A program made the position numbers and the translations under genes. A DNA stretch of 64,000 nt from 1-14-0-10-37-14 sp037130845 (GTDB lineage: Bacteria > Patescibacteriota > Patescibacteriia > Patescibacteriales > Patescibacteriaceae), in the NCBI GenBank assembly GCA_037130845.1, contig JBAXSE010000002.1, positions 1 to 64,000 on the forward strand, read 5' to 3'. Position 1 is the stretch's first letter, and every line of letters starts with the position of its first letter. Shown in pieces: positions 23,047 to 31,213 of this stretch. The notes beneath the pieces are model-generated. The model did not search any database. It had not been told where the DNA came from and worked only from the letters and a program-made list of their open reading frames with translations.

Positions 23047-24303
23047 ATGGCCGCCAAAAAACCAGCCTCTATCATCGAAACCGCCCGCCAAGAAGCGCTC
23101 AAAGTGCTAGACACTTGCGCTCACACCAAAAGCGGCGCCTTTTTCGCCTCTGGCTTGCCTGGCGGCTACGAAGCGACCTGGGCGCGCGATTCGATGATTA
23201 CTACGCTAGGCGCGGCGCTCGAAGGCGATCGATACAAAGAAGCCATCAAAAAGTCTATCGAGCTGCTGGCCAAGAACCAGTCCCTGCAAGGACAAATCCC
23301 CAATTGCGTGGGCTCGTTCAATCTGGACCGGCAATCGGATGTTACCTTTAATTCAATCGATTCCAGCCTGTGGTTTGTCATTGGCCTAGTTGTCTATTCT
23401 TGGAAGTTTTCCGATCAACAATTCTATCAAAAGCACCGCAAGAATCTGATGATGGCTCTGGTTTGGCTGGGCTACCAAGACCCCGATGAAGTGCGCGTGC
23501 TAGTCCAGCAGCCGACTATGGACTGGATGGATGCCTTCCCTCATAAATACGGCTATGTCCTGAACACTCAAGCGCTATACTTCGGCGCCCTGCGGCTGGT
23601 TGGCAAGGAGCGCCAAGCCGCCCATCTGCAAAAAGTAGTCAACGGCAATATCCAAAAATATATATCCTTATATGACCCCAAGCTGGGCCATTACTATCCC
23701 TGGGGCTGGAAAAACCATGATGACAAACGCGAACACGAAGAGTGGTTCGACTCCTTGGGCAACCTGCTGGCCATTGTAACCGGCCTGGCTACACCCGAAA
23801 TTGCCAGCAATATTATGGCGCATATCAAAAAAGCCGGCATTGCCCGCCCCTTTCCTTGCCGCGCTATCGATCCGCCCTTGCAGCCAGGCTCACCCGCTTG
23901 GCATGATTATTTCGACAATTGCGATGCCCGCGACCCTTATCGCTATCTCAACGGCGGTATCTGGCCTTTTATCGGCGGCTTTTATGTAGCCGCCCTGGTT
24001 CGCATGGGCCGCCACAAAGAAGCCGCGCAAGAGCTGGAACTGCTTGCCAAGGCTAACTTGCAAAAACTAACAGATCAAAATGAAACCTATTTGACCGAAA
24101 TGGCCAAAACCAAGAAAATGACCAAGGCAAAATTAGCCGCTCTGCGCCAACAAGATTTTAACGAATGGTTGGACGGCCGTACCGGCAAACCGGAAGGCGA
24201 ACCCTACCAGGCTTGGAGCGCCTCCGCCTACCTCTTTGCCTACCACTGCGTCAAAAGCAAAGCCTGCTGGTACTTCGACCAAAACTCAGAAGACGAAGAC
24301 TAA
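23047..24303 (+). CDS. Six-hairpin glycosidase (GDE/GH100-like)
   Basis: 418 residues without signal peptide. The (alpha/alpha)6 fold is seen in YEATWARDSMITT (39-51; the Arg-Asp pair holds the general acid in related families), FNSIDSSLWFVIGL, PTMDWMDAFPHKYGY, NGGIWPFIGGFYVAAL and the late NEWLDGRTGKPEGEPYQAWS. The pattern fits glycogen-debranching (GDE_C) and neutral-invertase (GH100) relatives. It is the last gene of the GH130 operon, so an intracellular oligosaccharide made or released by GH130/GT4 is the likely substrate. The exact GH family is uncertain. Confidence 0.78.
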   Translation: MAAKKPASIIETARQEALKVLDTCAHTKSGAFFASGLPGGYEATWARDSMITTLGAALEGDRYKEAIKKSIELLAKNQSLQGQIPNCVGSFNLDRQSDVTFNSIDSSLWFVIGLVVYSWKFSDQQFYQKHRKNLMMALVWLGYQDPDEVRVLVQQPTMDWMDAFPHKYGYVLNTQALYFGALRLVGKERQAAHLQKVVNGNIQKYISLYDPKLGHYYPWGWKNHDDKREHEEWFDSLGNLLAIVTGLATPEIASNIMAHIKKAGIARPFPCRAIDPPLQPGSPAWHDYFDNCDARDPYRYLNGGIWPFIGGFYVAALVRMGRHKEAAQELELLAKANLQKLTDQNETYLTEMAKTKKMTKAKLAALRQQDFNEWLDGRTGKPEGEPYQAWSASAYLFAYHCVKSKACWYFDQNSEDED

Positions 24304-24321
24304 TGAGTAACTATAAAAAGC

Positions 24322-24401
24322 CATTAAAATCCCAAGTGCCTATATCTTTATAAACTTATTAAAATCCGCAGTACCTATAACTTTAAAAACTTTATAAACT
24401 T
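24322..24401 (+). repeat. 9-bp repeat array upstream of bcp
   Basis: Two copies of an ATTAAAATCC...GT.CCTATA block, each ending in the 9-mer motif: the first has TCTTTATAAACTT, the second ACTTTAAAA and ACTTTATAA (24380-24397). It ends with ACTTAATTGT directly before the bcp ATG. The same ACTTAATTGTATG junction occurs on the minus strand at 51823. Confidence 0.85.
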
Positions 24402-24407
24402 AATTGT

Positions 24408-24857
24408 ATGTTAGAAGCAAACACTATAGCTCCCGATTTTGAGCTGCTAGACGCCAAAGGCATGCCGCAAACCCTAAGCCAATTTCTAGGCCATTGGGTT
24501 GTGCTTTACTTCTACCCCAAAGACGAGACGCCTGGCTGCACTGCCGAAGCTTGCAGCTTTCGCGACACTCACGCAGACTTCGAAAAACATGATGCCAAAA
24601 TCATCGGCATTAACACCGACAGCCAACAGAGCCACAAGGCTTTTGTCACCAAACACCAACTGCCCTTTATGCTGCTCTCTGATCCCACCAAAGAAGTCAT
24701 TAAGACCTATGGCGCCAAGGGACTGTTCACTAAACGTATAAGCTACCTGATTAATCCTGAAGGCAAGATTGCCAAATCATACGACAATGTCGACCCAGTG
24801 ATACACGCCAAACAGATACTTCAAGATTTAGAAGGTCTATCAAATGAAAGGTCCTAG
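24408..24857 (+). CDS. bcp: Peroxiredoxin, Bcp/PrxQ type
   Basis: 149 residues. A thioredoxin-fold thiol peroxidase that reduces H2O2 and organic peroxides. DETPGCTAEACSFRD carries the peroxidatic Cys44 and, five residues on, the resolving Cys49, the classical PrxQ arrangement. YFYPKD precedes it, and the family's C-terminal strand YLINPEGKIAKSY is intact. It starts 6 nt after a 9-bp repeat array. A 63-nt remnant of a second bcp 3' end lies just downstream. Confidence 0.93.
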   Translation: MLEANTIAPDFELLDAKGMPQTLSQFLGHWVVLYFYPKDETPGCTAEACSFRDTHADFEKHDAKIIGINTDSQQSHKAFVTKHQLPFMLLSDPTKEVIKTYGAKGLFTKRISYLINPEGKIAKSYDNVDPVIHAKQILQDLEGLSNERS

Positions 24858-24890
24858 CCGGAGTCTATCCGACTGCTGGCGGACCGGGAT
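24857..24890 (-). repeat. Palindromic element, second copy of the 14141-14174 repeat
   Basis: It matches 14141-14174 in inverted orientation at 28 of 34 positions (core GCCGGAGTCTANCCGAC). It separates intact bcp from the duplicated bcp 3' fragment. Confidence 0.7.
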
Positions 24891-24899
24891 AAAGTACTC

Positions 24900-24962
24900 A
24901 ATGTCGACCCAGTGATACACGCCACCCAAATCCTTAAAGACCTAGAGAGTTTAAAAACTTAA
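24900..24962 (+). pseudogene. 3' remnant of a second bcp copy
   Basis: Reads NVDPVIHATQILKDLESLKT-stop, matching the end of bcp (NVDPVIHAKQILQDLEGL); the first ~23 nt are identical at DNA level. No upstream part remains. It is best explained by a tandem duplication followed by deletion, with the palindromic element at the junction. Confidence 0.75.
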
Positions 24963-25011
24963 AGTCATGAGCTAGCCGGCTATAGGAATCCCGGCCCAAG
25001 CTAAGACAGAA

Positions 25012-25045
25012 AAACCGCCCCGATTTACGTCGGGGCGATTTTTAT
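25012..25045. terminator. Bidirectional terminator
   Basis: CGCCCCGA / TCGGGGCG stem flanked by A-rich and U-rich runs (AAAAAC and GATTTTTATTT). It serves rightward bcp and leftward GT4 gene. Confidence 0.8.
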
Positions 25046-25058
25046 TTATTGGTATTAT

Positions 25059-26216
25059 TTACTTGAGATTGAGCCTAGAATCAACCAGTTCCATGAATTT
25101 CTTGGCTACCATCTTGTAATGAAAGTTACTCATGGCATGGTCATAGGCATTATTGCCCATCTCCAGCCGCTTGGCGTCATCCATCAACAGCTCCTTAGTG
25201 TATTTGACTAAATCAGGCACACTGGCGCGATAAGCAAAGACCTTAGGCTTGTCAAAAACAATCTTGTGATCGGCATCAAAGCCCATAGATTCATAAGCCC
25301 ATTCTTCCTTAAGTTCAACGGCCTGCCCGATGTCAGCCAAATAGCCGGTCTTGCCATGAATGATAGTATCCACCGGACCGCCGACATTGATAGAGATGAC
25401 CGGCTTGCCGCAGGCCTCCGCCTCCATCTGAATCATACCGAAACCTTCCAGACGAGATGGCGCGGCATAAATATCGCAAGCGGCCAACAAGATGCTCATA
25501 AAGTCATGGGAATACATGCCATAAAAATAAACAATCTTGCCGCGGTCTATGCCTAATTCCTCGATCAAAGCTTCTTCCTCTGCGCCATGGATAGCAGCCG
25601 ATTCCGACTCGCTGGCCTTAAGCACATATTTCCAATTTGGAAAATCCTTATCGATCTCCGCCAAGGCCCGCAGCATCTCCTGAGCACCTTTGCTGGAAAC
25701 ATCGCCGCCGACAGTCAGAATCATCTTTTCGTGAGGTTGTACGCCCAGCATCGAACGCATCGCTTGGATCTTATCATCGCTTTGCGGAATGCGGCAAATC
25801 TCCTCCGGGTCGAAACCGATAGGCAAGGTGACAAAGTTCTTGGTATCCACGCCATCGCGGGCGTAAGTTTCGGTCACCCAATTAGAAGTGGTCAACACCA
25901 AAGGCAGCTCGCCTAATTCTTTGTGATAATTGGCTACCCAGCCATTAGCTACAAACCAAGGCACCGGCAACACACCGGCCCGCTGAGGACTAAAAACAAT
26001 ATCAGGAGAGTTAGTCCAACAACCGACGCCCACCGCTAAATCCGGCTTAAAACCGGATAGCACCCATTGTTTTTGCAAGCTAGGCTTAAAGTGGCATGGC
26101 ACTACTTCTAGATTTCGATCTTTTGACATTTCTTTCAGCCCTTTATAGAGCAAGTTTCCCTGGATGCTTAAGCCATCCGGCTCGACTGGGTAAGCATGAA
26201 ATACGGCGATTTTCAT
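25059..26216 (-). CDS. GT4-type glycosyltransferase
   Basis: 385 residues, GT-B fold. The C-terminal donor-binding half shows ILTVGGDVSSKGAQEML, YVLKASESES and the GT4 signature PSRLEGFGMIQMEAEACGKPVI (E-x7-E). The N-terminal acceptor half begins MKIAVFHAYPVEPDGLS. Cytoplasmic or membrane-associated. It is 42 nt downstream of a PIG-L deacetylase on the same transcript. A GT4 plus PIG-L pair recalls bacillithiol or GlcNAc-PI type steps, but no other gene of those pathways is here, so sugar specificity is open. Confidence 0.85.
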   Translation of the reverse strand: MKIAVFHAYPVEPDGLSIQGNLLYKGLKEMSKDRNLEVVPCHFKPSLQKQWVLSGFKPDLAVGVGCWTNSPDIVFSPQRAGVLPVPWFVANGWVANYHKELGELPLVLTTSNWVTETYARDGVDTKNFVTLPIGFDPEEICRIPQSDDKIQAMRSMLGVQPHEKMILTVGGDVSSKGAQEMLRALAEIDKDFPNWKYVLKASESESAAIHGAEEEALIEELGIDRGKIVYFYGMYSHDFMSILLAACDIYAAPSRLEGFGMIQMEAEACGKPVISINVGGPVDTIIHGKTGYLADIGQAVELKEEWAYESMGFDADHKIVFDKPKVFAYRASVPDLVKYTKELLMDDAKRLEMGNNAYDHAMSNFHYKMVAKKFMELVDSRLNLK

Positions 26217-26258
26217 AGTATTAATTCACAGTTAAATAGGCTAGCGGCTGATGCCGAG

Positions 26259-26864
26259 CTACATTTTAAATAATCTAAAGGCTTCTGGATTGGTACAATA
26301 ACCGATATCAATGCCCTGCGGATCGAAGCCATAAAGCTCGGACACAATTGAACGTTTTTCTTTGAACAGCTTAGGTGATAATTTGAACAATAGATCGCTG
26401 CCGCTTGCGGCAACCAATTTGTATTTGCTTTGTTTCTTGTAGTTAAAACAAAAGGAAGCGCCGGCGGACAAACGTCGGGAAGCAAGCAATTCGCCGACCG
26501 CTTGGTGCGCGGCCTTGTGCCGCTCATGGCCATACTCGCCATTAGCGGCATGCGTAAATAAAAAATCAAAATGCTCGCTCTTCAACTGGTCCAAGATTAT
26601 CCTCTTGGCCGCGCGGACTGCCGATACCATGCCCAAGCGGCCTTCGTCATCCCAATCGGCAATAATACCGCGAGCGCCCAAACGAGCCGCGACCCGGGCA
26701 AACTTTGGAGCGCGATCCGTGTCGCTGGCGCGCGACAAACAAAGGATCGTCCACTTAGCTTGCGGATTAGCCAAGATCAAACCGCCGCACCAGATCGTCT
26801 CGTCATCCGGATGCGCGACAATCACCAGCGCGTTAGCGCCTTGAGAAATAATTGCGTCCATCAT
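26259..26864 (-). CDS. PIG-L/LmbE-family N-deacetylase
   Basis: 201 residues. The zinc-site signature VIVAHPDDE (14-22; H18 and D21 as ligands) is intact, and a later GEYGHERHKAAHQ supplies the third ligand. The family deacetylates GlcNAc-containing small molecules or lipids. Two adjacent ATGs are possible; the predicted transcription start at about 26866 leaves practically no leader. First gene of a two-gene operon with the GT4 gene. Confidence 0.88.
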   Translation of the reverse strand: MMDAIISQGANALVIVAHPDDETIWCGGLILANPQAKWTILCLSRASDTDRAPKFARVAARLGARGIIADWDDEGRLGMVSAVRAAKRIILDQLKSEHFDFLFTHAANGEYGHERHKAAHQAVGELLASRRLSAGASFCFNYKKQSKYKLVAASGSDLLFKLSPKLFKEKRSIVSELYGFDPQGIDIGYCTNPEAFRLFKM

Positions 26865-26872
26865 ATTGCTTA

Positions 26873-26902
26873 ATTATATCAGCTTGGACTAAATTTTGGC
26901 AA
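26873..26902 (-). promoter_or_regulatory. Promoter of the PIG-L/GT4 operon, probably leaderless
   Basis: Minus-strand TTGCCA (26897-26902), 18 nt, extended -10 TGATATAAT (hexamer 26873-26878). The predicted start at about 26866 is 2 nt before the ATG. Confidence 0.75.
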
Positions 26903-26919
26903 GAGACCGCCGCCAAGAC

Positions 26920-26954
26920 AAAACAAAATCACTCCGACGGCTATCGGAGTGATT
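26920..26954 (-). terminator. Terminator of hisS
   Basis: A perfect 11-bp stem, AATCACTCCGA / TCGGAGTGATT, with a minus-strand tail TTTGTTTTG. Confidence 0.8.
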
Positions 26955-26969
26955 GAAAGGATAAAAAAA

Positions 26970-28250
26970 TTATTTATACGCCGCTTCTGTTTCCTCGCCG
27001 GTCGCCATGTCCTTAACGCGATAAACCTTTTTTTGCTGTTCGCTCTCGCCGAAGATCACCACATGGCTAAGCTGTTTCTTGTTAGCGTATTCCAATGCCT
27101 TGCCCAGCTTAACCAGATCCAAGCTGGTTTCCACTTCATGTCCTTGTCCACGCAAAGTGCGGGCCAGAGCCATAGTCTCGGTCAACAACGACTCTGACAG
27201 GAACGGCAGATAGTAACGTTGCCTGTTTTGATTTTTCTTAATCTCTTCAAGCAAGCCCCATGATTCCAAAAATAACTTAAAGGTCTCATCGCCGGGCGCT
27301 ATACCGACTGCGGGGAAAGACTTGGAGCCGAAGATAGCCGCCAAGCCATTATACCGGCCGCCGCCGAACAAAGCGCGGTTATTAAGCTCATGATGATCAA
27401 ATAGTTCAAATATAACACCATCGTAATAATCAAAGCCACGGATAATGCTCGGTTTAAAATTAAGACAGTCGCCATAACCCAAGTCGCTAAGCATCACCAT
27501 TACCTGCTTGACAGCCATCAGGCCTAGATTATCAGCCAATTGCGGCAAACGTTCAGCCAAATCGGTAACGCTAGCGCTATTCATAAAAGCGATTATCTGC
27601 TCGATGCCATTATCACTGACAGCTAAATCATGCAACGCTTCTTTAAAATCAGCCAAAGAAAGCTTGTGCCACTTATCCATGATGCGCACTACCGCCGTTT
27701 TATTGGCTGGCAAAACTTCGGTCAGAGCCAAGACGCCATCAATTAGCCTGCGATCATTAAAGCCAAGAGAAAAAGACCCTGCCGGCGGCTTAAATTCCAA
27801 CATGACATCCAAAGCAATGCAGGCAATTTCCACTTCGGCCATTATCGAATCGGCGCCAAAGATGTCTACATTCAATTGCCAAAACTCACGATTGCGGCCG
27901 CGCTGCGGCTTTTCATTGCGCATAAAATTGGCAATGCTAAAAAACCTGATCGGCTTGGGATAAGCATCATAAATCTGGCTAACCAAGCGGGTCACGCTGG
28001 GAGTCATCTCCGGCCGGATGCTTAATTCGCGTCCGCCTTGATCGGTAAAGGTTACCAGCTCTTTGCCGCCCACATCCTCACCGGATTTGGCGCGATAAAC
28101 CTCGGCCGCTTCTACCAACGGAGTCAGATATTCTTCATAGCCGTAACGCTGGCAAACACGGCGCCAAGCATCAAAAATATACTTACGAACGGCAAATTCT
28201 TCCGGCAGCCAATCAGCTGTCCCCTTAGGAGGTTGATTAGAAATAGGCAT
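26970..28250 (-). CDS. hisS: Histidyl-tRNA synthetase
   Basis: 426 residues, the usual HisRS length. Class II motif 1 and 2 regions are visible (RPEMTPSVTRLVSQ; FSIANFMRNEKPQRGRNREFWQ), as are the histidine-specific segments SIIRGFDYYDGVIFE (histidine A motif) and FGGGRYNGLAAIFG (motif 3 side). The C-terminal anticodon-binding domain ends at about 426. A good terminator follows. It charges tRNA-His. Confidence 0.96.
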   Translation of the reverse strand: MPISNQPPKGTADWLPEEFAVRKYIFDAWRRVCQRYGYEEYLTPLVEAAEVYRAKSGEDVGGKELVTFTDQGGRELSIRPEMTPSVTRLVSQIYDAYPKPIRFFSIANFMRNEKPQRGRNREFWQLNVDIFGADSIMAEVEIACIALDVMLEFKPPAGSFSLGFNDRRLIDGVLALTEVLPANKTAVVRIMDKWHKLSLADFKEALHDLAVSDNGIEQIIAFMNSASVTDLAERLPQLADNLGLMAVKQVMVMLSDLGYGDCLNFKPSIIRGFDYYDGVIFELFDHHELNNRALFGGGRYNGLAAIFGSKSFPAVGIAPGDETFKLFLESWGLLEEIKKNQNRQRYYLPFLSESLLTETMALARTLRGQGHEVETSLDLVKLGKALEYANKKQLSHVVIFGESEQQKKVYRVKDMATGEETEAAYK

Positions 28251-28281
28251 AAAAAAATATAAGTTTATAAATAAACATTGT

Positions 28282-28295
28282 CCGCCAGCTGGCGG
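28282..28295. repeat. Palindrome CCGCCAGCTGGCGG
   Basis: A perfect 14-nt palindrome upstream of hisS, sharing the TCCGCC/GGCGGA arms seen at 21309-21323 and GGCGGACC at 24879-24886. Member of a family of short GC palindromes in otherwise AT-rich gaps. Confidence 0.6.
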
Positions 28296-28357
28296 TTTGA
28301 CTTTTAACTTTTGACTTATCTATTGAACACTACCATATTCCTACAAAAAAGTCATCT

Positions 28358-29875
28358 TTACTGCCTATTTTCCAATTTATACGTCAAATATTGCCTAAAC
28401 AGCCAAAAAACTGCTAGTAATAACGCATAATAGGCCGCTATTCCGGCGCCAGAAAATACCGGCAAATTAATTACAGCCCAAGGCCAAGCAGAGAAAAAGT
28501 TTACCGACCAGACAATAAAACTATTCAGCAAAGTAGCAGGCGCAAAGACGACCAGCGGCGGCAAACCGACAAAAGATAATATTATACCCAACAAGATTGA
28601 CCACAAGACCGGCGCAGCTAACGGAACGATCGCTAAATTAGCCAAGGGCGCGACCAAGCTTAATTGGCCGAAGAGATTAGCCACCAAAGGCAATGCGGCC
28701 AACTGCGCCGCCACTGTCACCGCCATACCCGCCATCAGCCAGCCCAACGCTTGCCGCCAACGAGCAACTACTCTTGGGCGTTCGGCCTTTTCCAATAGTG
28801 GCTGACCGGTGTATACAATGGCCGCCAAAGTTATAAATGATAGCTGGAAAGATATATCACCTAACAAGATCAGCGGATTAATCGCAACCAAAACAACCGC
28901 CGCCAGCAACAGGCTGCCTCCGACATTCGCCAATCGTCCGCTAAAGAATGCCGCTATAACCGTTATAGCCATCACTACCGAACGGGCTGCCGGCGCAGGA
29001 AAGCCAACCAGCGCTAGATATATTACAAGCAGAGGCAGGGCCAAAAGATAAGCAACTTGCCGTCGCAAGCCCAAGCCAATCAACAGCCAAAGCAAAGCTG
29101 CGATCATAATGCTCATATGCATGCCGCCAATCGAAATAAAATGACTGGTGCCTGTGCGACTGAAACGCTGGCTTGTCTGCTGGTCAAAAGTATTCATATA
29201 GCCCAGGACCAAAGCCTTAGCTAAGCCGGCTGCTGGCTCCGGCATACCCAGGCTGACATAGCCTGCAGCGCGTTGGCGCCAACGCAATAAGACCGCGCGC
29301 CAATCATCAGCCGGTCCGGCTGTTGCCCTGATTTTTGGAAAAGCGCACACGCCAATCAAGCCGCGCGCGGCCAACGATCGCTTTCGCTCAATCATTCTCT
29401 CGGGCCGGCAGCTAAAGCTTAACCGATCATCATAATTAAGCTCGGGAAACTTGGCAGCCAGTACTTGCACACGCCGGCCATCAGCCAAGCAAGCTTCAAT
29501 TTCTTGATAAGCAGGGCGCGGCAATAGCTCGCGGCAGACGCGCGCCTCCAGATTATAAACCTGAGCCTCCGGCGGCAAGCTTTGCCGATATTGTTCATTG
29601 GCTGCAGACAAGCGCCAAGCGCCAACAACAAAAAATAACAAACTTAGGCAAAACAAACGAAAAACAGGACGCTTAAAAAAATATACGGCAACTGCCGCTA
29701 TAATAACGGCTATCAGACAAATTTTACTGGGCCACGACCGCCAATCAGCAACCGCTACGCCCGACAAAAAACAAAGCAAATAAAAAAGAAACCTCTTTGA
29801 AGGCTTCTCCCACCAAGTTTGTTTAGCTGGCTTGTGACTTAAGATAGGCAGCGATAAAGCCGTCCAACTCTCCAT
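28358..29875 (-). CDS. comEC: ComEC/Rec2-type DNA-uptake channel protein
   Basis: 505 residues from ATG 29875, which overlaps prfB by 53 nt. No closer ATG exists, and GTG/TTG starts after the prfB stop remain possible. Several hydrophobic helices, then a soluble segment (about 115-205), then the Competence domain: FSRTGTSHFISIGGMHMSIM is the ComEC signature, followed by FPAPAARSVVMA and further helices. The C-terminal metallo-beta-lactamase nuclease domain found in longer ComECs is absent. In competence, ComEC passes single-stranded DNA across the inner membrane; together with the type IV pilus genes at 42-50 kb it suggests DNA uptake. Confidence 0.85.
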   Translation of the reverse strand: MESWTALSLPILSHKPAKQTWWEKPSKRFLFYLLCFLSGVAVADWRSWPSKICLIAVIIAAVAVYFFKRPVFRLFCLSLLFFVVGAWRLSAANEQYRQSLPPEAQVYNLEARVCRELLPRPAYQEIEACLADGRRVQVLAAKFPELNYDDRLSFSCRPERMIERKRSLAARGLIGVCAFPKIRATAGPADDWRAVLLRWRQRAAGYVSLGMPEPAAGLAKALVLGYMNTFDQQTSQRFSRTGTSHFISIGGMHMSIMIAALLWLLIGLGLRRQVAYLLALPLLVIYLALVGFPAPAARSVVMAITVIAAFFSGRLANVGGSLLLAAVVLVAINPLILLGDISFQLSFITLAAIVYTGQPLLEKAERPRVVARWRQALGWLMAGMAVTVAAQLAALPLVANLFGQLSLVAPLANLAIVPLAAPVLWSILLGIILSFVGLPPLVVFAPATLLNSFIVWSVNFFSAWPWAVINLPVFSGAGIAAYYALLLAVFWLFRQYLTYKLENRQ

Positions 29876-30911
29876 CCAAGACGCCGCTCGTGTCGTCAGT
29901 TTCATAATTCGTACGATGGTCCTTAACCAGTTGATAGGGTTGCAAAACATAGCTGCGGATCTGCTTGCCCCATTCGGCCCGTTGTACTTCGCCGCGGATG
30001 GTGGCATTCTTCTCCGACTGCTGAGCCAATTGCAGCATCTTGAGCTTGGCCTTCAATAGAGCCATGCATTGTTCGCGATTCTGGCTTTGACTGCGTTCCG
30101 TCTGGCAAGCAACCACAATGCCGGTTGCCAGGTGCTTGAGGCGCACAGCTGAAGACACCTTGTTGACATTCTGTCCGCCCGGTCCGCTGGAACGGTAAAA
30201 TTCGACTTCTATTTCTTCCGGCTTGATATCGATATCGGTCGATGCCGGTAATTCGGGCAATACTTCTACCAAGGCAAAAGATGTCTGGCGCAGAGCCTCG
30301 GCGTCAAAAGGACTGATGCGCACCAAACGATGCACGCCCGCTTCGGACTTCAGATTGCCATAGGCATAGCGGCCGGTCGCCTTAATCAACACGCTCTTAA
30401 TCCCCGCTTCGTTGCCCATCGTGCGTTCCAACACTTCCGCTTGCCAGCCCTGCTTTTCAATATAGCGCAAATACATCCGTTCCAACATTTGCGCCCAATC
30501 TTGTGCCTCCACTCCGCCTGTACCTGCATGGATAGACAAGAAGCAATTTGAGCTGTCATATTCTCCGGCAAACAATAAAGCGAATTCCAACTTGGCAAAT
30601 TTCTGCTCCAGCTCGTCGGCGTGCTTGGCTAAATCCGCCTGCAAACCGCTGTCATTGCCTGCCTCCCTGGCCATAGCCAAAGTCGAGCTGATATCCTGTT
30701 CAAAAACTCTCCACAATGCGATTTCTGATTTTAATTCCTCATGCTCCTTGCCCAATTGGCCGGCCTGCACTGGATTTTGCCACAATTCCGGTTCGGCCAA
30801 TAGTTTTTCCAATTCATCCACCCGCGCTTGCTTGCCGGTCAAATCCAAAATCAAGGCGGCTTCTTGCACCCGTTTAAGCAACTCCGTCAATTGTCTAATT
30901 ATATTATCCAT
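29823..30911 (-). CDS. prfB: Peptide chain release factor 2
   Basis: 362 residues. It recognises UGA and UAA stops. The catalytic GPGGQNVNK motif and the SPF anticodon-like tripeptide (RLVRISPFDAE) are both present; SPF distinguishes RF2 from RF1. It is encoded in one frame, so the programmed +1 frameshift common in bacterial prfB is missing here. Presence of RF2 supports UGA being a stop codon in this organism, unlike Gracilibacteria. Overlaps comEC. Confidence 0.95.
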   Translation of the reverse strand: MDNIIRQLTELLKRVQEAALILDLTGKQARVDELEKLLAEPELWQNPVQAGQLGKEHEELKSEIALWRVFEQDISSTLAMAREAGNDSGLQADLAKHADELEQKFAKLEFALLFAGEYDSSNCFLSIHAGTGGVEAQDWAQMLERMYLRYIEKQGWQAEVLERTMGNEAGIKSVLIKATGRYAYGNLKSEAGVHRLVRISPFDAEALRQTSFALVEVLPELPASTDIDIKPEEIEVEFYRSSGPGGQNVNKVSSAVRLKHLATGIVVACQTERSQSQNREQCMALLKAKLKMLQLAQQSEKNATIRGEVQRAEWGKQIRSYVLQPYQLVKDHRTNYETDDTSGVLDGELDGFIAAYLKSQAS

Positions 30912-30979
30912 ACCGGTTTAAAAAAGAAGCAAACCGTTGCTCCTTTTTATTTAAGGCCAACTTATATTTGCCAATAACT

Positions 30980-31186
30980 TTATTTTACAATCAAGCTAAC
31001 AATAAAAGAAATTATTGCGCCCATCAACAACGCGGCAATCATCGAAACCACCACCACCGTCGCAAAATTACCGCCCGCCTCCAGATACTTAATCAACTGA
31101 AAAATAGTCAAGACCGAAACCAGCGACATAATAACGCCGGTTGCGATGCCTGATGCGAAAAGATAGCGCGAATTTTCATTTTTCAT
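30980..31186 (-). CDS. Small two-helix membrane protein
   Basis: 68 residues from ATG 31186; a TTG seven codons upstream is less likely. Two hydrophobic segments (about 9-32 and 42-67) separated by a short KYLEAGGN turn. No family recognised. It sits 27 nt downstream of gap and probably shares its transcript. Confidence 0.6.
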   Translation of the reverse strand: MKNENSRYLFASGIATGVIMSLVSVLTIFQLIKYLEAGGNFATVVVVSMIAALLMGAIISFIVSLIVK

Positions 31187-31213
31187 AGTAGGACCCCGTC
31201 CGCCCAACTCGAG

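Noticed and set aside
25059..26864. BshA/BshB bacillithiol pair
   Set aside because: GT4 plus PIG-L adjacency fits, but the N-terminal half of the GT4 is not BshA-like and no BshC or malate-linked gene is present.
29823..30911. Programmed frameshift in prfB
   Set aside because: The gene is a single open frame of normal length from its own ATG; no in-frame UGA or slippery site is needed.
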